DNA of 64,000 nucleotides from Mucilaginibacter ginkgonis (GTDB lineage Bacteria > Bacteroidota > Bacteroidia > Sphingobacteriales > Sphingobacteriaceae). The notes beneath the pieces are model-generated. The model saw only the letters and a list, made by a program, of their open reading frames with translations, was not told the DNA's origin and did no database searches. Below are positions 29,581 to 38,893 of this stretch, piece by piece (within the stretch, counting starts at the first letter, position 1; each line of letters starts with the position of its first letter). A program made the position numbers and the translations under genes. Where the stretch lies: NCBI RefSeq assembly GCF_009754905.2, contig NZ_CP066775.1, forward strand, positions 2,294,001 to 2,358,000, given 5' to 3'.

Positions 29581-30525
29581 ATGAATTTTAAGCTCTTCTC
29601 CATATTCATCCTAAGCGCTTTAGCGATAAGTGCCAAAGCGCAATCCTTTAAAATTGTTCCCTTGGGCGTACTAGGTGGCGAAGACGAAAGTAACCTGTCC
29701 TCATATATGCTTGCCCCTGCCGGATCTAATAACTATGTTTGTTTAGATGCGGGGACATTGTATACAGGTATTAGTAAAGCCATTGCCAATAAAGTTTTTG
29801 CAGGCACTGCTGAGCAAGTTTTACGACAAAAGATAAAAGGCTATCTAATATCCCACTCGCATCTGGATCACCTATCCGGATTGGTGATCAACTCCCCTGC
29901 CGACACCAATAAAACTATTTACGCGTTCGCGGATTGCCTTAAAGTTTTCGAAACGCATTACTTTACACCTGTTAGCTGGTCAAATTTCGGCGACAAAGGT
30001 GAAGCCCCTGTACTCAAAAAATATCATTACGAAACGCTGGAAGCAGGCAAGGAAACAGCCATTGCTAGTACTGATATGACTGTCACCCCATATCCGCTTA
30101 GCCATTCGAATTTGACCAGTACAGCATTCCTTGTACGTAGCGGCAGCGCTTACGTACTTTACTTAGGTGACACCGGACCGGATGCGGTGGAGAAAAGTGC
30201 TAACCTGCATAACCTTTGGACTGCCGTAGCACCGCTAATTAAAGACAAACGCCTAAAGGCGATCATGATCGAAACATCTTTTCCTGACGAGCAGCCGGAC
30301 AAATCTCTATTTGGGCATTTTACCCCAAGATGGTTGATGTCAGAATTTGATAATTTAGCGCAACTGACCGGCGGCGCGGCCTCGCTTAAAGGCTTTAAAG
30401 TCGTCATCACTCATTTAAAACCACCGGTTGCAAGCGTCAGCAAAATAAAGCAACAATTAAAAGCCGAAAACAAGTTAGGCCTGAACCTGATATTCCCTGA
30501 ACAGGGAAAGACGTTGACGCTTTAA
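29581..30525 (+). CDS. Secreted class II 3',5'-cyclic-nucleotide phosphodiesterase
   Basis: Hydrolyses cyclic AMP or GMP to the 5'-monophosphate if it behaves like its family (yeast PDE1, Vibrio CpdP). The 314 residues begin with a signal peptide (MNFKLFSIFILSALAISAKA), so the enzyme is periplasmic or secreted. The class II signature is complete: HSHLDHLSGLVINSP at 92-106, a metallo-beta-lactamase-like site. Later metal ligands are in YPLSHSNLTSTAF, LYLGDTGPD and ITHLKPP. The frame opens upstream at 29551, but only the ATG at 29581 gives a signal peptide. It overlaps the convergent MFS gene by four bases. Confidence 0.88.
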   Translation: MNFKLFSIFILSALAISAKAQSFKIVPLGVLGGEDESNLSSYMLAPAGSNNYVCLDAGTLYTGISKAIANKVFAGTAEQVLRQKIKGYLISHSHLDHLSGLVINSPADTNKTIYAFADCLKVFETHYFTPVSWSNFGDKGEAPVLKKYHYETLEAGKETAIASTDMTVTPYPLSHSNLTSTAFLVRSGSAYVLYLGDTGPDAVEKSANLHNLWTAVAPLIKDKRLKAIMIETSFPDEQPDKSLFGHFTPRWLMSEFDNLAQLTGGAASLKGFKVVITHLKPPVASVSKIKQQLKAENKLGLNLIFPEQGKTLTL

Positions 30526-31649
30526 TCCAGCTTAGCCCTTGAAACCAATACAACAACGCTGGCTCCCATCAATGCGATAAAGATAAATGAAACACGCAGT
30601 GTAAATGCGCCCGCCAGGAAGCCAATAACCGGCGGCCCAATTAAAAACCCTGCAAAGCTTATAGTAGACACCGCCGCGATAGCCGCGCCCGGTTGCATGG
30701 TTTTAGATTTGGCCGCTGCGCTGTAGATCATAGGCACAACGGATGATACACCAAAACCAACCAGCATGAAACCGCCGATGGCAGCGGGCAGCACCGGAAA
30801 AAGTACAGCAATGAGCAATCCGATCGTAGTGAGCGTTCCGCTTAATTGAAGCGTGCGTTTCAGCCCAAATTTGTGTGCAAACCAGTCGGCAATGAAACGC
30901 CCGGTAGCCATGGTGCTCATAAAGGCTGTGTAACCTGCAGCCACCCAGGCCTTCTCTGCTAATACAATCTTTTTAAAGTAGATTACACTCCAGTCGAACA
31001 TGGCGCCTTCGCAAATCATGGAGCAGAATGCGATGATACCCAAGCCTACTAATGACCTGTCGGGGATAACAAAGGCGGGCCCAGTATCGCCGGTCGAATT
31101 ATCATTATGTAAATACTGCCTGCAGATGATAACAGTTATGAGTGTCAACGTTGCGATGAACATAAAATGTGCTGCAGGCAGGATGTTTTGCCCGATCATC
31201 AGCGTGCCTATTGCGGCGCCGGCAAAACCCGCCAGGCTCCACAGCCCGTGGAACGAGGCCATTATCGGTTTTTTATACACCTTTTCCGTCGCGACAGCCT
31301 GTGTGTTGACAGAAATATTTGTGGCATTACCGGCGAAACCGAATAGCACCAGGCATAAAATCAATTGGTAGGGTTGTGTTACGCTTCCCAACCCGATCAA
31401 AAAAACGCCGTACATGATCAATGCGATTGTAAGCAGCGTTTTGCTTCCGAATTTGGTGACCGCCCAACCAGAGAATGGCAAAGACAGCATTAAACCTACC
31501 GGCAGTGCAAATAATACTCCGCCAAGCGCAGCATCAGTAAGTGCCAATTTTTGTTGAATGGTTGCTATACGCGATGCCCAGCTGGCAAAGCACAAGCCCG
31601 TCATGAAAAACATGGCGCCTACCGCCGCCCTGATAATTTTCTTATTCAA
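30522..31649 (-). CDS. MFS transporter
   Basis: Inner-membrane secondary transporter with twelve hydrophobic segments in 375 residues. The major-facilitator loop pattern appears as GWAVTKFGSKTLL near 61-73, and ADWFAHKFGLKRTL near 228-241 is its repeat in the second half. The opening (GLCFASWASRIATIQQKLALTDAALGG in parts) resembles the YbjJ branch of MFS, whose substrates are unclear. It stands alone on the minus strand. Its stop overlaps the stop of the convergent phosphodiesterase gene. Confidence 0.88.
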   Translation of the reverse strand: MNKKIIRAAVGAMFFMTGLCFASWASRIATIQQKLALTDAALGGVLFALPVGLMLSLPFSGWAVTKFGSKTLLTIALIMYGVFLIGLGSVTQPYQLILCLVLFGFAGNATNISVNTQAVATEKVYKKPIMASFHGLWSLAGFAGAAIGTLMIGQNILPAAHFMFIATLTLITVIICRQYLHNDNSTGDTGPAFVIPDRSLVGLGIIAFCSMICEGAMFDWSVIYFKKIVLAEKAWVAAGYTAFMSTMATGRFIADWFAHKFGLKRTLQLSGTLTTIGLLIAVLFPVLPAAIGGFMLVGFGVSSVVPMIYSAAAKSKTMQPGAAIAAVSTISFAGFLIGPPVIGFLAGAFTLRVSFIFIALMGASVVVLVSRAKLD

Positions 31650-31838
31650 AAGGTGATGTTTAACAATTTGCTACCACCGCGAATTTAGACAACTAAATGC
31701 TATAGCAGAGTAGTTGGGTGTCTTTTTACACAAAAGAATCTTTCATAAAGTTTGCTTCTTCTGATACTGGTTGAAAATCCGCTTAAACTTTTAATGTCGA
31801 CTGTCGTTATTCTATCTCACCCTTTCAGTTTTGTAGGT

Positions 31839-32840
31839 ATGTTTTTATCAGGCAAAAAACAGTGCAACGCGGTACCGCCGCTTAACAAGCAAACCATAGT
31901 AATCACCGGTGCTTCGAGTGGAATTGGGCGGGCAACCGCTATTGAACTGGCCAGGTATAACTGCAAATTGATATTGGCTGCCCGCAACAAAGCTGCTTTG
32001 GATGAGGTAGCAGATGTATGCAACCGCCTTGGTGCTAACGCAATGGTAGTAGTCACAGATGTCACAGACGCACAAGCTATTACAACATTGGGCAAAGACG
32101 CATGCGCCTTCGGTAAAAGTATAGATGCCTGGATAAATGTGGCAGGTGTAGGTTTACTTGGCGATTTTAGCAGCATACCCTTAGAGGTACACCAGCAGGT
32201 GATACAAACCAACCTGATTGGATACATCAATGGCGCGTACGCAGCGTTACCATGCTTTAAAAAGCAAGGTTATGGTACAATAGTGAACGTAAACTCAGCA
32301 GGGGGATTTTTGCCGATGCCTTATTCGGTAGCCTACACTGCCAGTAAATACGGCGTACGGGGATATGCCGAAGCTTTGCAAGGCGAACTTGGCGACTACC
32401 CTAACATAAATGTGTGCAACGTTTATCCCGGTTTCGTAGACACACCCGGCCCGTCGCATGCCGGAAATTACACGGGCAAAAAGCTAAAACCCATGCCGCC
32501 CGTAGTAAGCCCGACAAGGGTAGCATCAGAGATAGTGGCATTATTACAAAACCCGCGCGAACACGTGTTAATAGGTTCTGCGGCATACGGCGCCAGGGTC
32601 GGCAGTATATTTGCGCCGCGCTTTACCCGCTGGGTGATGACACAAATTTCCAGGAATTATTTTAAACATGCAGAACCGGAAGCTGTGACCAATGGAAACT
32701 TACAGCACGCTACACATCTTCATTATCAGATATCGGGCGGCTATACGTCTAAAAAGGTTACTAAGCATAACCTAAAGTTAGGTGGTATCGCAGGCGCCGC
32801 AGCGGTAACCGCGTTCTGGCTGGTAAGAAAGTTTGTTTAA
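31839..32840 (+). CDS. SDR-family oxidoreductase
   Basis: Short-chain dehydrogenase/reductase of about 333 residues. The nucleotide-binding motif is TGASSGIGRA near 23-32, the NAG-like motif is INVAGVG near 98-104, and the catalytic serine and YTASK (tyrosine and lysine) lie near 150 and 165-169. The C-terminus extends beyond the usual 250 residues and ends in a hydrophobic helix (GIAGAAAVTAFWLVRKF) that may anchor it in the membrane. The frame is open to 31752 with ATGs at 31794 and 31839; the latter is nearest the conserved fold, but the choice is uncertain. It ends directly at the stop of the convergent glycosidase gene. Confidence 0.85.
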   Translation: MFLSGKKQCNAVPPLNKQTIVITGASSGIGRATAIELARYNCKLILAARNKAALDEVADVCNRLGANAMVVVTDVTDAQAITTLGKDACAFGKSIDAWINVAGVGLLGDFSSIPLEVHQQVIQTNLIGYINGAYAALPCFKKQGYGTIVNVNSAGGFLPMPYSVAYTASKYGVRGYAEALQGELGDYPNINVCNVYPGFVDTPGPSHAGNYTGKKLKPMPPVVSPTRVASEIVALLQNPREHVLIGSAAYGARVGSIFAPRFTRWVMTQISRNYFKHAEPEAVTNGNLQHATHLHYQISGGYTSKKVTKHNLKLGGIAGAAAVTAFWLVRKFV

Positions 32841-34481
32841 TTACAGCGGCTGTACAAAAACAGGTGTTTCTGTCACGGTAAGCGTAAGTTTACCGCCAGT
32901 AGTGTTCATCACCGTTTTAACCGCATCAGCGGCACCGTCTTTTAAGGTGTAAACCGCGGCTTGAGATGCATTTCCCAGATCCAATGTGTATGTGCCTGTC
33001 CGGCCCATTTGGTCTGGGATCATCAAAGCATAAAATACCTTATTCCCATATACGTAGCGATCAACTAACGGGTCGGCACTAATGGTTGAGTTGTAAGCGT
33101 AATTACCCATTATCTTACTTACCTGCAGCATATAATCGGCAACTATCCTGCGGGTATTGTTGTCGTTAACCAGTCCCGATGTCTGGTAAGTCCACCCTCC
33201 GCCCGGCGCATCGTCATACATCTGGAAGTAGAAAACACGCTCAACCCCATGACGGGCATACATTAAGGAAGTACGTAATGTCCAGTCGGCCTGTGTTTGC
33301 ATGATTGAGCGGTTACCGATCACAAATGCACCCTGCGGACTCGATGACTGCGTATCATAACTCGATTCTGTTACCCAGACCGGCAAGTGCAGTGTTTTAC
33401 CTAAGGCAACAAAATCGTCGGCAACTTTTCCGCCTATGCTTAGCTCTGGCGCCATAGCTTTCGTGGCTACAGATTTAATGTCCAGCGAAGCATTATTTGA
33501 ATAGTAATGGTAGTTAATCACATCAAAACAAAGGTCTACGCTGCCATCGGCGCGGTAACCGCGGTTTGCACGGCACCACTCTACCATATCCTTCACGTAT
33601 TGAACATCCGGGTGTGCCAGTCCGCCCATGACAACAAGCATATTCGGGTCGGCAGATTTAACGCCAACGCCCTTACCCATTTTGCCTTTATTACCATCAT
33701 AAAACGCAGACATATTAGCCGCATATTCCTGAGCGGTTTGCTGCGCTTTGGCACCCTTCCACCATTTGTCGCGCTCATTGTCGCACTCTATATATTTAAC
33801 ATAATTAAGGCCAACCTTTATCTCGTTAATTTCATCTCCCGTCCATCGCTGCGATGCGTCGATACTCATCAAGGACCGGTCGATAGCGGCATTTGACCCG
33901 TACCGGGCTGCAAATTGAAATGCAACCTTTGCTTGCAATAAATAAGAAGAAGGATTTGATTTGTCTGAAGTATACGGCGCAGGCGTATCTTCGTTATCGC
34001 GTTGATCAGCAGGATAGTAAGCATTAAGGAACCATCCCGGGACTGTTTTCAGATCGGCCAGCATCAGCACAGAATCTTGTTTGCCACGCTGATACATCAC
34101 ATCATAAAACCAGCCGCCGCTGTGTGTAGGATTAAAGGTGTATTTACCCTGGGTTTGCTCAAGCTTTTCCCAGTCCATATAGTGCCTGAAAGAGCCGAAC
34201 CCCTTTATCAATGCCCATTTAGGCTCGTAAACACGCGTATTGTCGTTTACATCATTGGGGTTTTGTTCGATGTTCCACTCATAACCGTTAACACCAAACA
34301 TGTTTTTCAGTGGGATGCCGTTAGATTCGAGCGAACCCGTGTTACCGCCAACGCCCTCATTTGATACTGGGTCTACAATAGCTTTCTTAGAACAATAGGC
34401 AAAAACGCTGACCAAGACCAGGAGAAATAGGCTGCGATATATCCATGATTTTTTTATAGCAGGGGCTTTCAATTGTTCCAT
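32841..34481 (-). CDS. Clan GH-A glycoside hydrolase-like exported protein
   Basis: About 546 residues with an N-terminal hydrophobic signal ending at a cysteine (FAYCSKK), so probably a surface or periplasmic lipoprotein, although tyrosine before the cysteine is not standard. The body looks like a TIM-barrel glycosidase of clan A: an acid/base in YIECDNERD near 233 (Asn-Glu pair), and a nucleophile in WVTESSYD near 371. A small C-terminal beta domain (about 465-546) follows, as in GH39- and GH30-like enzymes. The exact family cannot be assigned. A small lipocalin-like protein gene lies 54 bases upstream on the same strand, which hints at co-expression. Start at 34481 is preferred over 34499. 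Confidence 0.72.
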   Translation of the reverse strand: MEQLKAPAIKKSWIYRSLFLLVLVSVFAYCSKKAIVDPVSNEGVGGNTGSLESNGIPLKNMFGVNGYEWNIEQNPNDVNDNTRVYEPKWALIKGFGSFRHYMDWEKLEQTQGKYTFNPTHSGGWFYDVMYQRGKQDSVLMLADLKTVPGWFLNAYYPADQRDNEDTPAPYTSDKSNPSSYLLQAKVAFQFAARYGSNAAIDRSLMSIDASQRWTGDEINEIKVGLNYVKYIECDNERDKWWKGAKAQQTAQEYAANMSAFYDGNKGKMGKGVGVKSADPNMLVVMGGLAHPDVQYVKDMVEWCRANRGYRADGSVDLCFDVINYHYYSNNASLDIKSVATKAMAPELSIGGKVADDFVALGKTLHLPVWVTESSYDTQSSSPQGAFVIGNRSIMQTQADWTLRTSLMYARHGVERVFYFQMYDDAPGGGWTYQTSGLVNDNNTRRIVADYMLQVSKIMGNYAYNSTISADPLVDRYVYGNKVFYALMIPDQMGRTGTYTLDLGNASQAAVYTLKDGAADAVKTVMNTTGGKLTLTVTETPVFVQPL

Positions 34482-34535
34482 GTTAATTATAATACGCAAA
34501 TTATGGGTAGAAAGTTGTAAGCCCCTGCTTATAAA

Positions 34536-34895
34536 TTATTTAGGCCTTTTTAAAGTAGCGTGTAATATGTTGCCGTTTACATCTATGTTCATCACGACAG
34601 AGTCGGCATAAACCTTACCTTTCTGAGGTATTTCTAAACCATTAACAACGGTTGAAAAATTGATCATATCGCCGCTCACTTTGCCATTATCGATTGTAGA
34701 CACACCATAAGGCGACTCGGCTGTACCGGTTAGTTTATCGCCGTCAACTTTAAAGTTGTAGGTTAATGCAAGGTCGTTACCATCCATATTAGTGGTACCT
34801 ACCCATTTACCATCAAGTGCCGCGAAAATGGCAAACGCCGAAAGTACAACCGTGGCGAAAATTGCCACCAGAAACGTCATTTTTTTAGTTATCAT
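34536..34895 (-). CDS. Small exported lipocalin-like protein
   Basis: Secreted protein of 119 residues with a signal peptide (MTFLVAIFATVVLSAFA). The mature part reads DGKWVGTTNMDGNDLALTYNF, then a run of beta strands (GDKLTGTAESPYG, IDNGKVSGDMINF, GKVYADSVVMNIDVNG), the up-and-down pattern seen in small lipocalin-like domains common in Bacteroidota. I do not recognise a named function. It lies 54 bases upstream of the glycosidase gene on the same strand and may act on or bind the same material. Confidence 0.7.
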   Translation of the reverse strand: MITKKMTFLVAIFATVVLSAFAIFAALDGKWVGTTNMDGNDLALTYNFKVDGDKLTGTAESPYGVSTIDNGKVSGDMINFSTVVNGLEIPQKGKVYADSVVMNIDVNGNILHATLKRPK

Positions 34896-35012
34896 AATTG
34901 GATTTGTTTATGTGCCAATATAATTGTTAAAATGTTAAATGCACGTAATCATTCATCCGTATAGAACAAAAAAGCAATTTGGATACTTATATCCTCATAA
35001 ATACTTACCCCA

Positions 35013-35213
35013 ATGGCAGCCACAAAGCATTTCAAATTCATCAATAGCAAAACCGGCAATACCATATTTTACTATTCATACACAGCCGGCGGTGACGCGC
35101 AGCATTTAAAAGCCGAACTGGAAAAAATAAAGGAACAGGTCGCCATTCAGAACGGCGTTTTTACAGGCACTATTTATTGGGAAGAGGTGGTTGAAAAAGA
35201 CAACCACATATAG
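35013..35213 (+). CDS. Small hypothetical protein
   Basis: A 66-residue soluble protein with no signal or membrane segment. It has an N-terminal strand pair (HFKFINSKTGNTIFYYSYTA), a charged helix (AQHLKAELEKIKEQVAIQNG) and a C-terminal strand (GTIYWEEVVE). That beta-beta-alpha-beta pattern is plausible for a real small domain, but I do not recognise a family. It is alone on the plus strand and its stop is two bases from the convergent beta-propeller gene. Confidence 0.6.
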   Translation: MAATKHFKFINSKTGNTIFYYSYTAGGDAQHLKAELEKIKEQVAIQNGVFTGTIYWEEVVEKDNHI

Positions 35214-35215
35214 TT

Positions 35216-36121
35216 TTACGGTACAAAATAATGATAGATGGGCGCATATATACCCTCACTGGTAGTGTAATATGAACGTCCGTCACGCGCGAATGTGATT
35301 GCTTCGCCCTGCTTCTCGGCCTCATAATCCAGTTCTGCCGGAGCTTGTTTCATTACCTTCCATACCGGCATCCCGGCAGGGCGTTTCCAATAATAAACCT
35401 TGCTGTAATTTTTTAACAATATTTGAGATCCATCGGCAGAGATACTCCCCGCCGTGATCCATTTCATAGGCGGGAATCCCGGGAAGAATAATCGTGCACG
35501 TTTGGTCAAAACAACCGTATCGCCCGATCTAAAATTTAGCGGCGTAGTGTAAACCGTAACTGAGTCGGTTCGCTTTGAAACTATATATAACAGCTTTTCA
35601 ACCGGGTCGGCCATTAGTGTTTCTGCATCCCTTGGCCCGTCGGGGTATTGTAAGAAAAGATGGTCTGCAGTTAGTGTTCTTGACACAGCGCTGCCCTGTT
35701 TGGGCTCCGCAAAACGGTAAACCGTCAAATAAGGCCTTACAGCAGCGTTATCACCAATATCACCTAAATAAATATAGCTTTTATTTTTTAGCGGGCCGGG
35801 GGCAACCGCAATGTCTTCACAATCGCGCGCACCCAAGCCATTGTTTTCTAAGCCCTTAAAATTATACGTAGTTTTAAGCGCGCCTTTATCGTCTATAGCA
35901 AAAAAACGACTGCTATCGCCGCTGTCATTATGAACATACAATATGCCCGGGCTAATAGCCGAGGCCGCGATACCTGACGTTTCGTTCATAGCCTTGTCCT
36001 GAAGCTTACCGGTAACCTCTGACTTGCGCTGCAATTTGTGATGCGCGTATGCTGCAACAAATACAGAGCTAATAATAATCAGCAATGCTACCCTGCGTTT
36101 CTTTATCCTTTTTGGCGACAT
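35216..36121 (-). CDS. Membrane-anchored beta-propeller-like hypothetical protein
   Basis: A 301-residue protein with an N-terminal anchor (RRVALLIIISSVFVAAYA) and a likely periplasmic body. It has blade-like repeats: SGIAASAISPGILYVHNDSGD near 48-68, ARDCEDIAVAPGPLKNKSYIYLGDIGDN (in parts) near 98-125, and GPRDAETLMADPVEKLLYIVSKR near 155-178. The conserved acidic NDSGD and DIGDN patches may bind calcium or metal. Proteins of this kind are annotated as hypothetical or SdiA-regulated-like; no activity is known. It is a lone gene on the minus strand. Confidence 0.7.
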   Translation of the reverse strand: MSPKRIKKRRVALLIIISSVFVAAYAHHKLQRKSEVTGKLQDKAMNETSGIAASAISPGILYVHNDSGDSSRFFAIDDKGALKTTYNFKGLENNGLGARDCEDIAVAPGPLKNKSYIYLGDIGDNAAVRPYLTVYRFAEPKQGSAVSRTLTADHLFLQYPDGPRDAETLMADPVEKLLYIVSKRTDSVTVYTTPLNFRSGDTVVLTKRARLFFPGFPPMKWITAGSISADGSQILLKNYSKVYYWKRPAGMPVWKVMKQAPAELDYEAEKQGEAITFARDGRSYYTTSEGIYAPIYHYFVP

Positions 36122-36250
36122 ATCAAATGCAAAAATATTTAACCATTGTGAAGTTTAGGTTAACACTACCTGCAACTATACTGCCAGCCCAATTAAACCA
36201 AATCCTTTTCTGTATTTTAATTACATTAGCCCCTAACAACCAATCTACTC

Positions 36251-37240
36251 ATGAAATACCAGCCTGCCGACAATCGGTACGATAAAATGGAATACCGCCG
36301 CTGTGGAAATAGCGGCATTAAATTGCCCGCCATCTCACTTGGGCTATGGCACAACTTTGGTCACGTAGACGTGATGGAGCATTTCCGCAAAACGCTGCAA
36401 TTAGCGTTTGACAGCGGCATTACGCATTTCGATCTGGCTAACAACTACGGCCCGCCTCCGGGATCTGCAGAAGAAAACTTTGGTAAATTATTGAAAGCCG
36501 ATTTTGCCGGCTACCGCGATGAGATGATCATATCTACCAAAGCGGGCTACCATATGTGGGAAGGCCCGTACGGCGAGTGGGGATCTAAAAAATACCTGGT
36601 GGCCAGCCTTGACCAAAGCCTAAAACGCATGGGCTTGGATTACGTGGATATTTTCTACTCGCACCTCCCCGACCCTGACACACCACTTGAAGAAACTATG
36701 GGCGCGTTAGACCTGATGGTTCGGCAAGGCAAAGCATTATACGTAGGTATTTCAAATTACCAGGCCGACGAGGCGCAGCGCGCGATCGATATTTTAAAAG
36801 ACCTGGGCACGCCATGCCTCATTCATCAGCCAAAATATTCAATGTTTGAGCGATGGGTAGAAGGCGGGTTGCTTGATGTTTTGGAAAAAGACGGCGTAGG
36901 TTGTATACCATTTTCGCCGCTGGCACAAGGGCTGCTTACCAACAAATATTTAAACGGCATCCCCGAAGATTCACGCGCACACAAAGCAAGCGGCTTTTTG
37001 CAGGAGAACCAGGTTACGCCTGAGGCTGTAGACAAGGCCAAAAAACTAAATGAACTGGCACGGCAACGTGGCCAGTCGCTTGCACAAATGGCGCTTGCCT
37101 GGTTATTGAAAGACCCGCGGGTAACCTCAGTCCTGGTAGGTGCAAGCAGCCCTACGCAACTGGCAGATTCCCTCAAATGCCTGGATAACATTAAATTCAG
37201 CGGTGAAGAAATAAACCAAATAGAAACGATCTTAAAATAA
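36251..37240 (+). CDS. Aldo/keto reductase, YghZ-like
   Basis: NADPH-dependent aldo/keto reductase of 329 residues, most like E. coli YghZ (L-glyceraldehyde 3-phosphate reductase). The tetrad is visible: aspartate and tyrosine in HFDLANNYGPPPGSAE near 60-75, lysine in ISTKAGY near 98, histidine in IFYSHLPD near 138. YMWEGPYGEWGSKKYL-type residues (HMWEGPYGEWGSKKYL) near 106 and the C-terminal VLVGASSPTQL are family marks. A second ATG at 36287 (MEYRRCGNSG) is possible. The Gfo/Idh oxidoreductase follows 83 bases downstream on the same strand, with a hairpin between them. Confidence 0.9.
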   Translation: MKYQPADNRYDKMEYRRCGNSGIKLPAISLGLWHNFGHVDVMEHFRKTLQLAFDSGITHFDLANNYGPPPGSAEENFGKLLKADFAGYRDEMIISTKAGYHMWEGPYGEWGSKKYLVASLDQSLKRMGLDYVDIFYSHLPDPDTPLEETMGALDLMVRQGKALYVGISNYQADEAQRAIDILKDLGTPCLIHQPKYSMFERWVEGGLLDVLEKDGVGCIPFSPLAQGLLTNKYLNGIPEDSRAHKASGFLQENQVTPEAVDKAKKLNELARQRGQSLAQMALAWLLKDPRVTSVLVGASSPTQLADSLKCLDNIKFSGEEINQIETILK

Positions 37241-37276
37241 AAAACGGGTTAGCGATAACAGCGGAAGCCAGGAAAG

Positions 37277-37293
37277 ATTCGCCGCAGGCGAAT
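37277..37293. repeat. Hairpin ATTCGCC-GCA-GGCGAAT
   Basis: Perfect seven-base inverted repeat with a three-base loop, in the 83-base gap between two plus-strand oxidoreductase genes. It could weaken read-through or stabilise the upstream mRNA. There is no T-run, so it is not a classical terminator. Confidence 0.45.
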
Positions 37294-37323
37294 TCTATTC
37301 TTAAGCGATAGCTTTTAGATTTT

Positions 37324-38298
37324 ATGGATCAGATCAATTGGGGATTAATAGGTTGCGGCAACGTAACAGAACTGAAGAGCGGCCCGGCCTTTAATAAGGT
37401 GCCTAACAGTCAGCTTAAAGCTGTGATGCGCCGAGATGGTGAAAAGGCTGCTGATTACGCGCGGCGTCACGGTGTAGAACAATGGTACGATAATGCCTAT
37501 AAAATGATGGCGGAGGCGGGCATCAATTCGGTTTATATTGCCACCCCTCCATCGTCGCATGTAGAATATACTTTAGCCGGCTTGGAGCGCGGACTTAATG
37601 TATACGTTGAGAAACCAGTTACACGCAACGCTGCCGAAGCCCAGCAAATTGCAGATGCCGTAGCTGCAAGCGGTGGTAAACTTACCGTAGCTCACTACCG
37701 GCGCGCGCTGCCAATGTTCCTTTATATAAAGCAACTGATAGATGAGCAAGCGATAGGCGAGATCCGCACGGTGCAGATACGCATGTGGAAGACCGCCCAG
37801 GCCGAGCAGATACAACAAACGGAAAACAACTGGCGCGTACAACCCGAAATATCGGGAGGGGGGTACTTTCATGACCTTGCCCCGCACCAGCTCGACCTGA
37901 TGTTATATTACTTCGGCAAGCCTGTAAAGTATCAGGGGTATTCGCTCAATCAAGCCAACCAATATCCTGCCGATGACCATACCTGCGGAAGTATCATTTT
38001 TGAGAATAACGTGGTAGTTAACGGCTCGTGGAGTTTTAATGTAGCCAAAAACCAGATAACAGATAGTTGCGAGATCATTGGCACCAAGGGAAAAGTAAGT
38101 TTCCCGTTTTTCGGATTCACGGTTGCGCTGGAAACAGATGATATAAATGAAACCAAAACCTTTACCCATCCGCAGCACATTCAGCAGCCCATGATTGAAA
38201 AAATAGTTAATTATTTCGGCAGTGAGGGGCCAAATCCTTGCTCAATTGAAGAAGCCGTGGTATTGATGAAGATAATGGACCCGTTTACAGGAAAGTAG
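37324..38298 (+). CDS. Gfo/Idh/MocA family oxidoreductase
   Basis: NAD(P)-dependent sugar or inositol-type dehydrogenase, 324 residues. The Rossmann motif is WGLIGCGNVTE near 6-16, the conserved lysine lies in VEKPVTRN near 95-102 (EKP), and the substrate domain has GGGYFHDLAPHQLDLMLYYFG near 178-198 with the catalytic histidine region DLAPHQ. The substrate is unknown. It follows the aldo/keto reductase on the same strand; both could act on sugar-derived carbonyls, which is inference. Confidence 0.92.
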   Translation: MDQINWGLIGCGNVTELKSGPAFNKVPNSQLKAVMRRDGEKAADYARRHGVEQWYDNAYKMMAEAGINSVYIATPPSSHVEYTLAGLERGLNVYVEKPVTRNAAEAQQIADAVAASGGKLTVAHYRRALPMFLYIKQLIDEQAIGEIRTVQIRMWKTAQAEQIQQTENNWRVQPEISGGGYFHDLAPHQLDLMLYYFGKPVKYQGYSLNQANQYPADDHTCGSIIFENNVVVNGSWSFNVAKNQITDSCEIIGTKGKVSFPFFGFTVALETDDINETKTFTHPQHIQQPMIEKIVNYFGSEGPNPCSIEEAVVLMKIMDPFTGK

Positions 38299-38372
38299 AG
38301 CCGGTCAAGTATTTAATTGACACACAACATACTTACTTAACCAAAGTTATTTTGCTAAATTAGCCAGAGGTT

Positions 38373-38891
38373 ATGAAAAGAGCTTTTTTACCTGCGCTGT
38401 TTGTATTGTTGCTTTTTGGATTGCGTGCTGCCGCGCAAACCTACACCGTGCCGGTAAATTATAAATTCAGTTCGCCGGCCGATTACAAACGTTACGAACC
38501 CCAAGTGTTAGAAACGGTAGACTGGCTGCAAAATACCCCCTGGACAGAAGAACCTGTTAAAAGACGCCTCGCCAACGCCTTTTTGTTTAAGTGGATACAG
38601 GGCGTACCCGGCATTGTAATGACCATAATGCCCGAATTGATAAACCTTACAGATAAAAACAACCTGCTTATGGCTGCCTTTGTAGGCGGCTATTCAAAAT
38701 ACGCTATTGAGCACCCCGGATATCTTAAGGAAGAGGCTAACAACGCCGCGGTGAGGGCACTAATAGCTAAATACCGTGCAGAGCCTACCCGCAAAAAAGA
38801 CGAGGACATAGAAAAATTGATCCGCCTTGAGAGGGACGGTCAATTAGGCTATTGGGTAATGAACGATTACGAGAAGCCGCAACAAGAGTGA
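38373..38891 (+). CDS. Exported hypothetical protein
   Basis: A 172-residue secreted protein with a clear signal peptide (MKRAFLPALFVLLLFGLRAAA, then QT). The mature part is mainly helical (DYKRYEPQVLETVDWLQNTP, KRRLANAFLFKWIQGVPGIV, MAAFVGGYSKYAIEHPGYL) and highly charged at the C-terminus. I do not recognise a family with a known function; similar proteins seem to be common in Sphingobacteriaceae. Its stop is two bases from the convergent DUF6496 gene. Confidence 0.7.
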   Translation: MKRAFLPALFVLLLFGLRAAAQTYTVPVNYKFSSPADYKRYEPQVLETVDWLQNTPWTEEPVKRRLANAFLFKWIQGVPGIVMTIMPELINLTDKNNLLMAAFVGGYSKYAIEHPGYLKEEANNAAVRALIAKYRAEPTRKKDEDIEKLIRLERDGQLGYWVMNDYEKPQQE

Positions 38892-38893
38892 TA

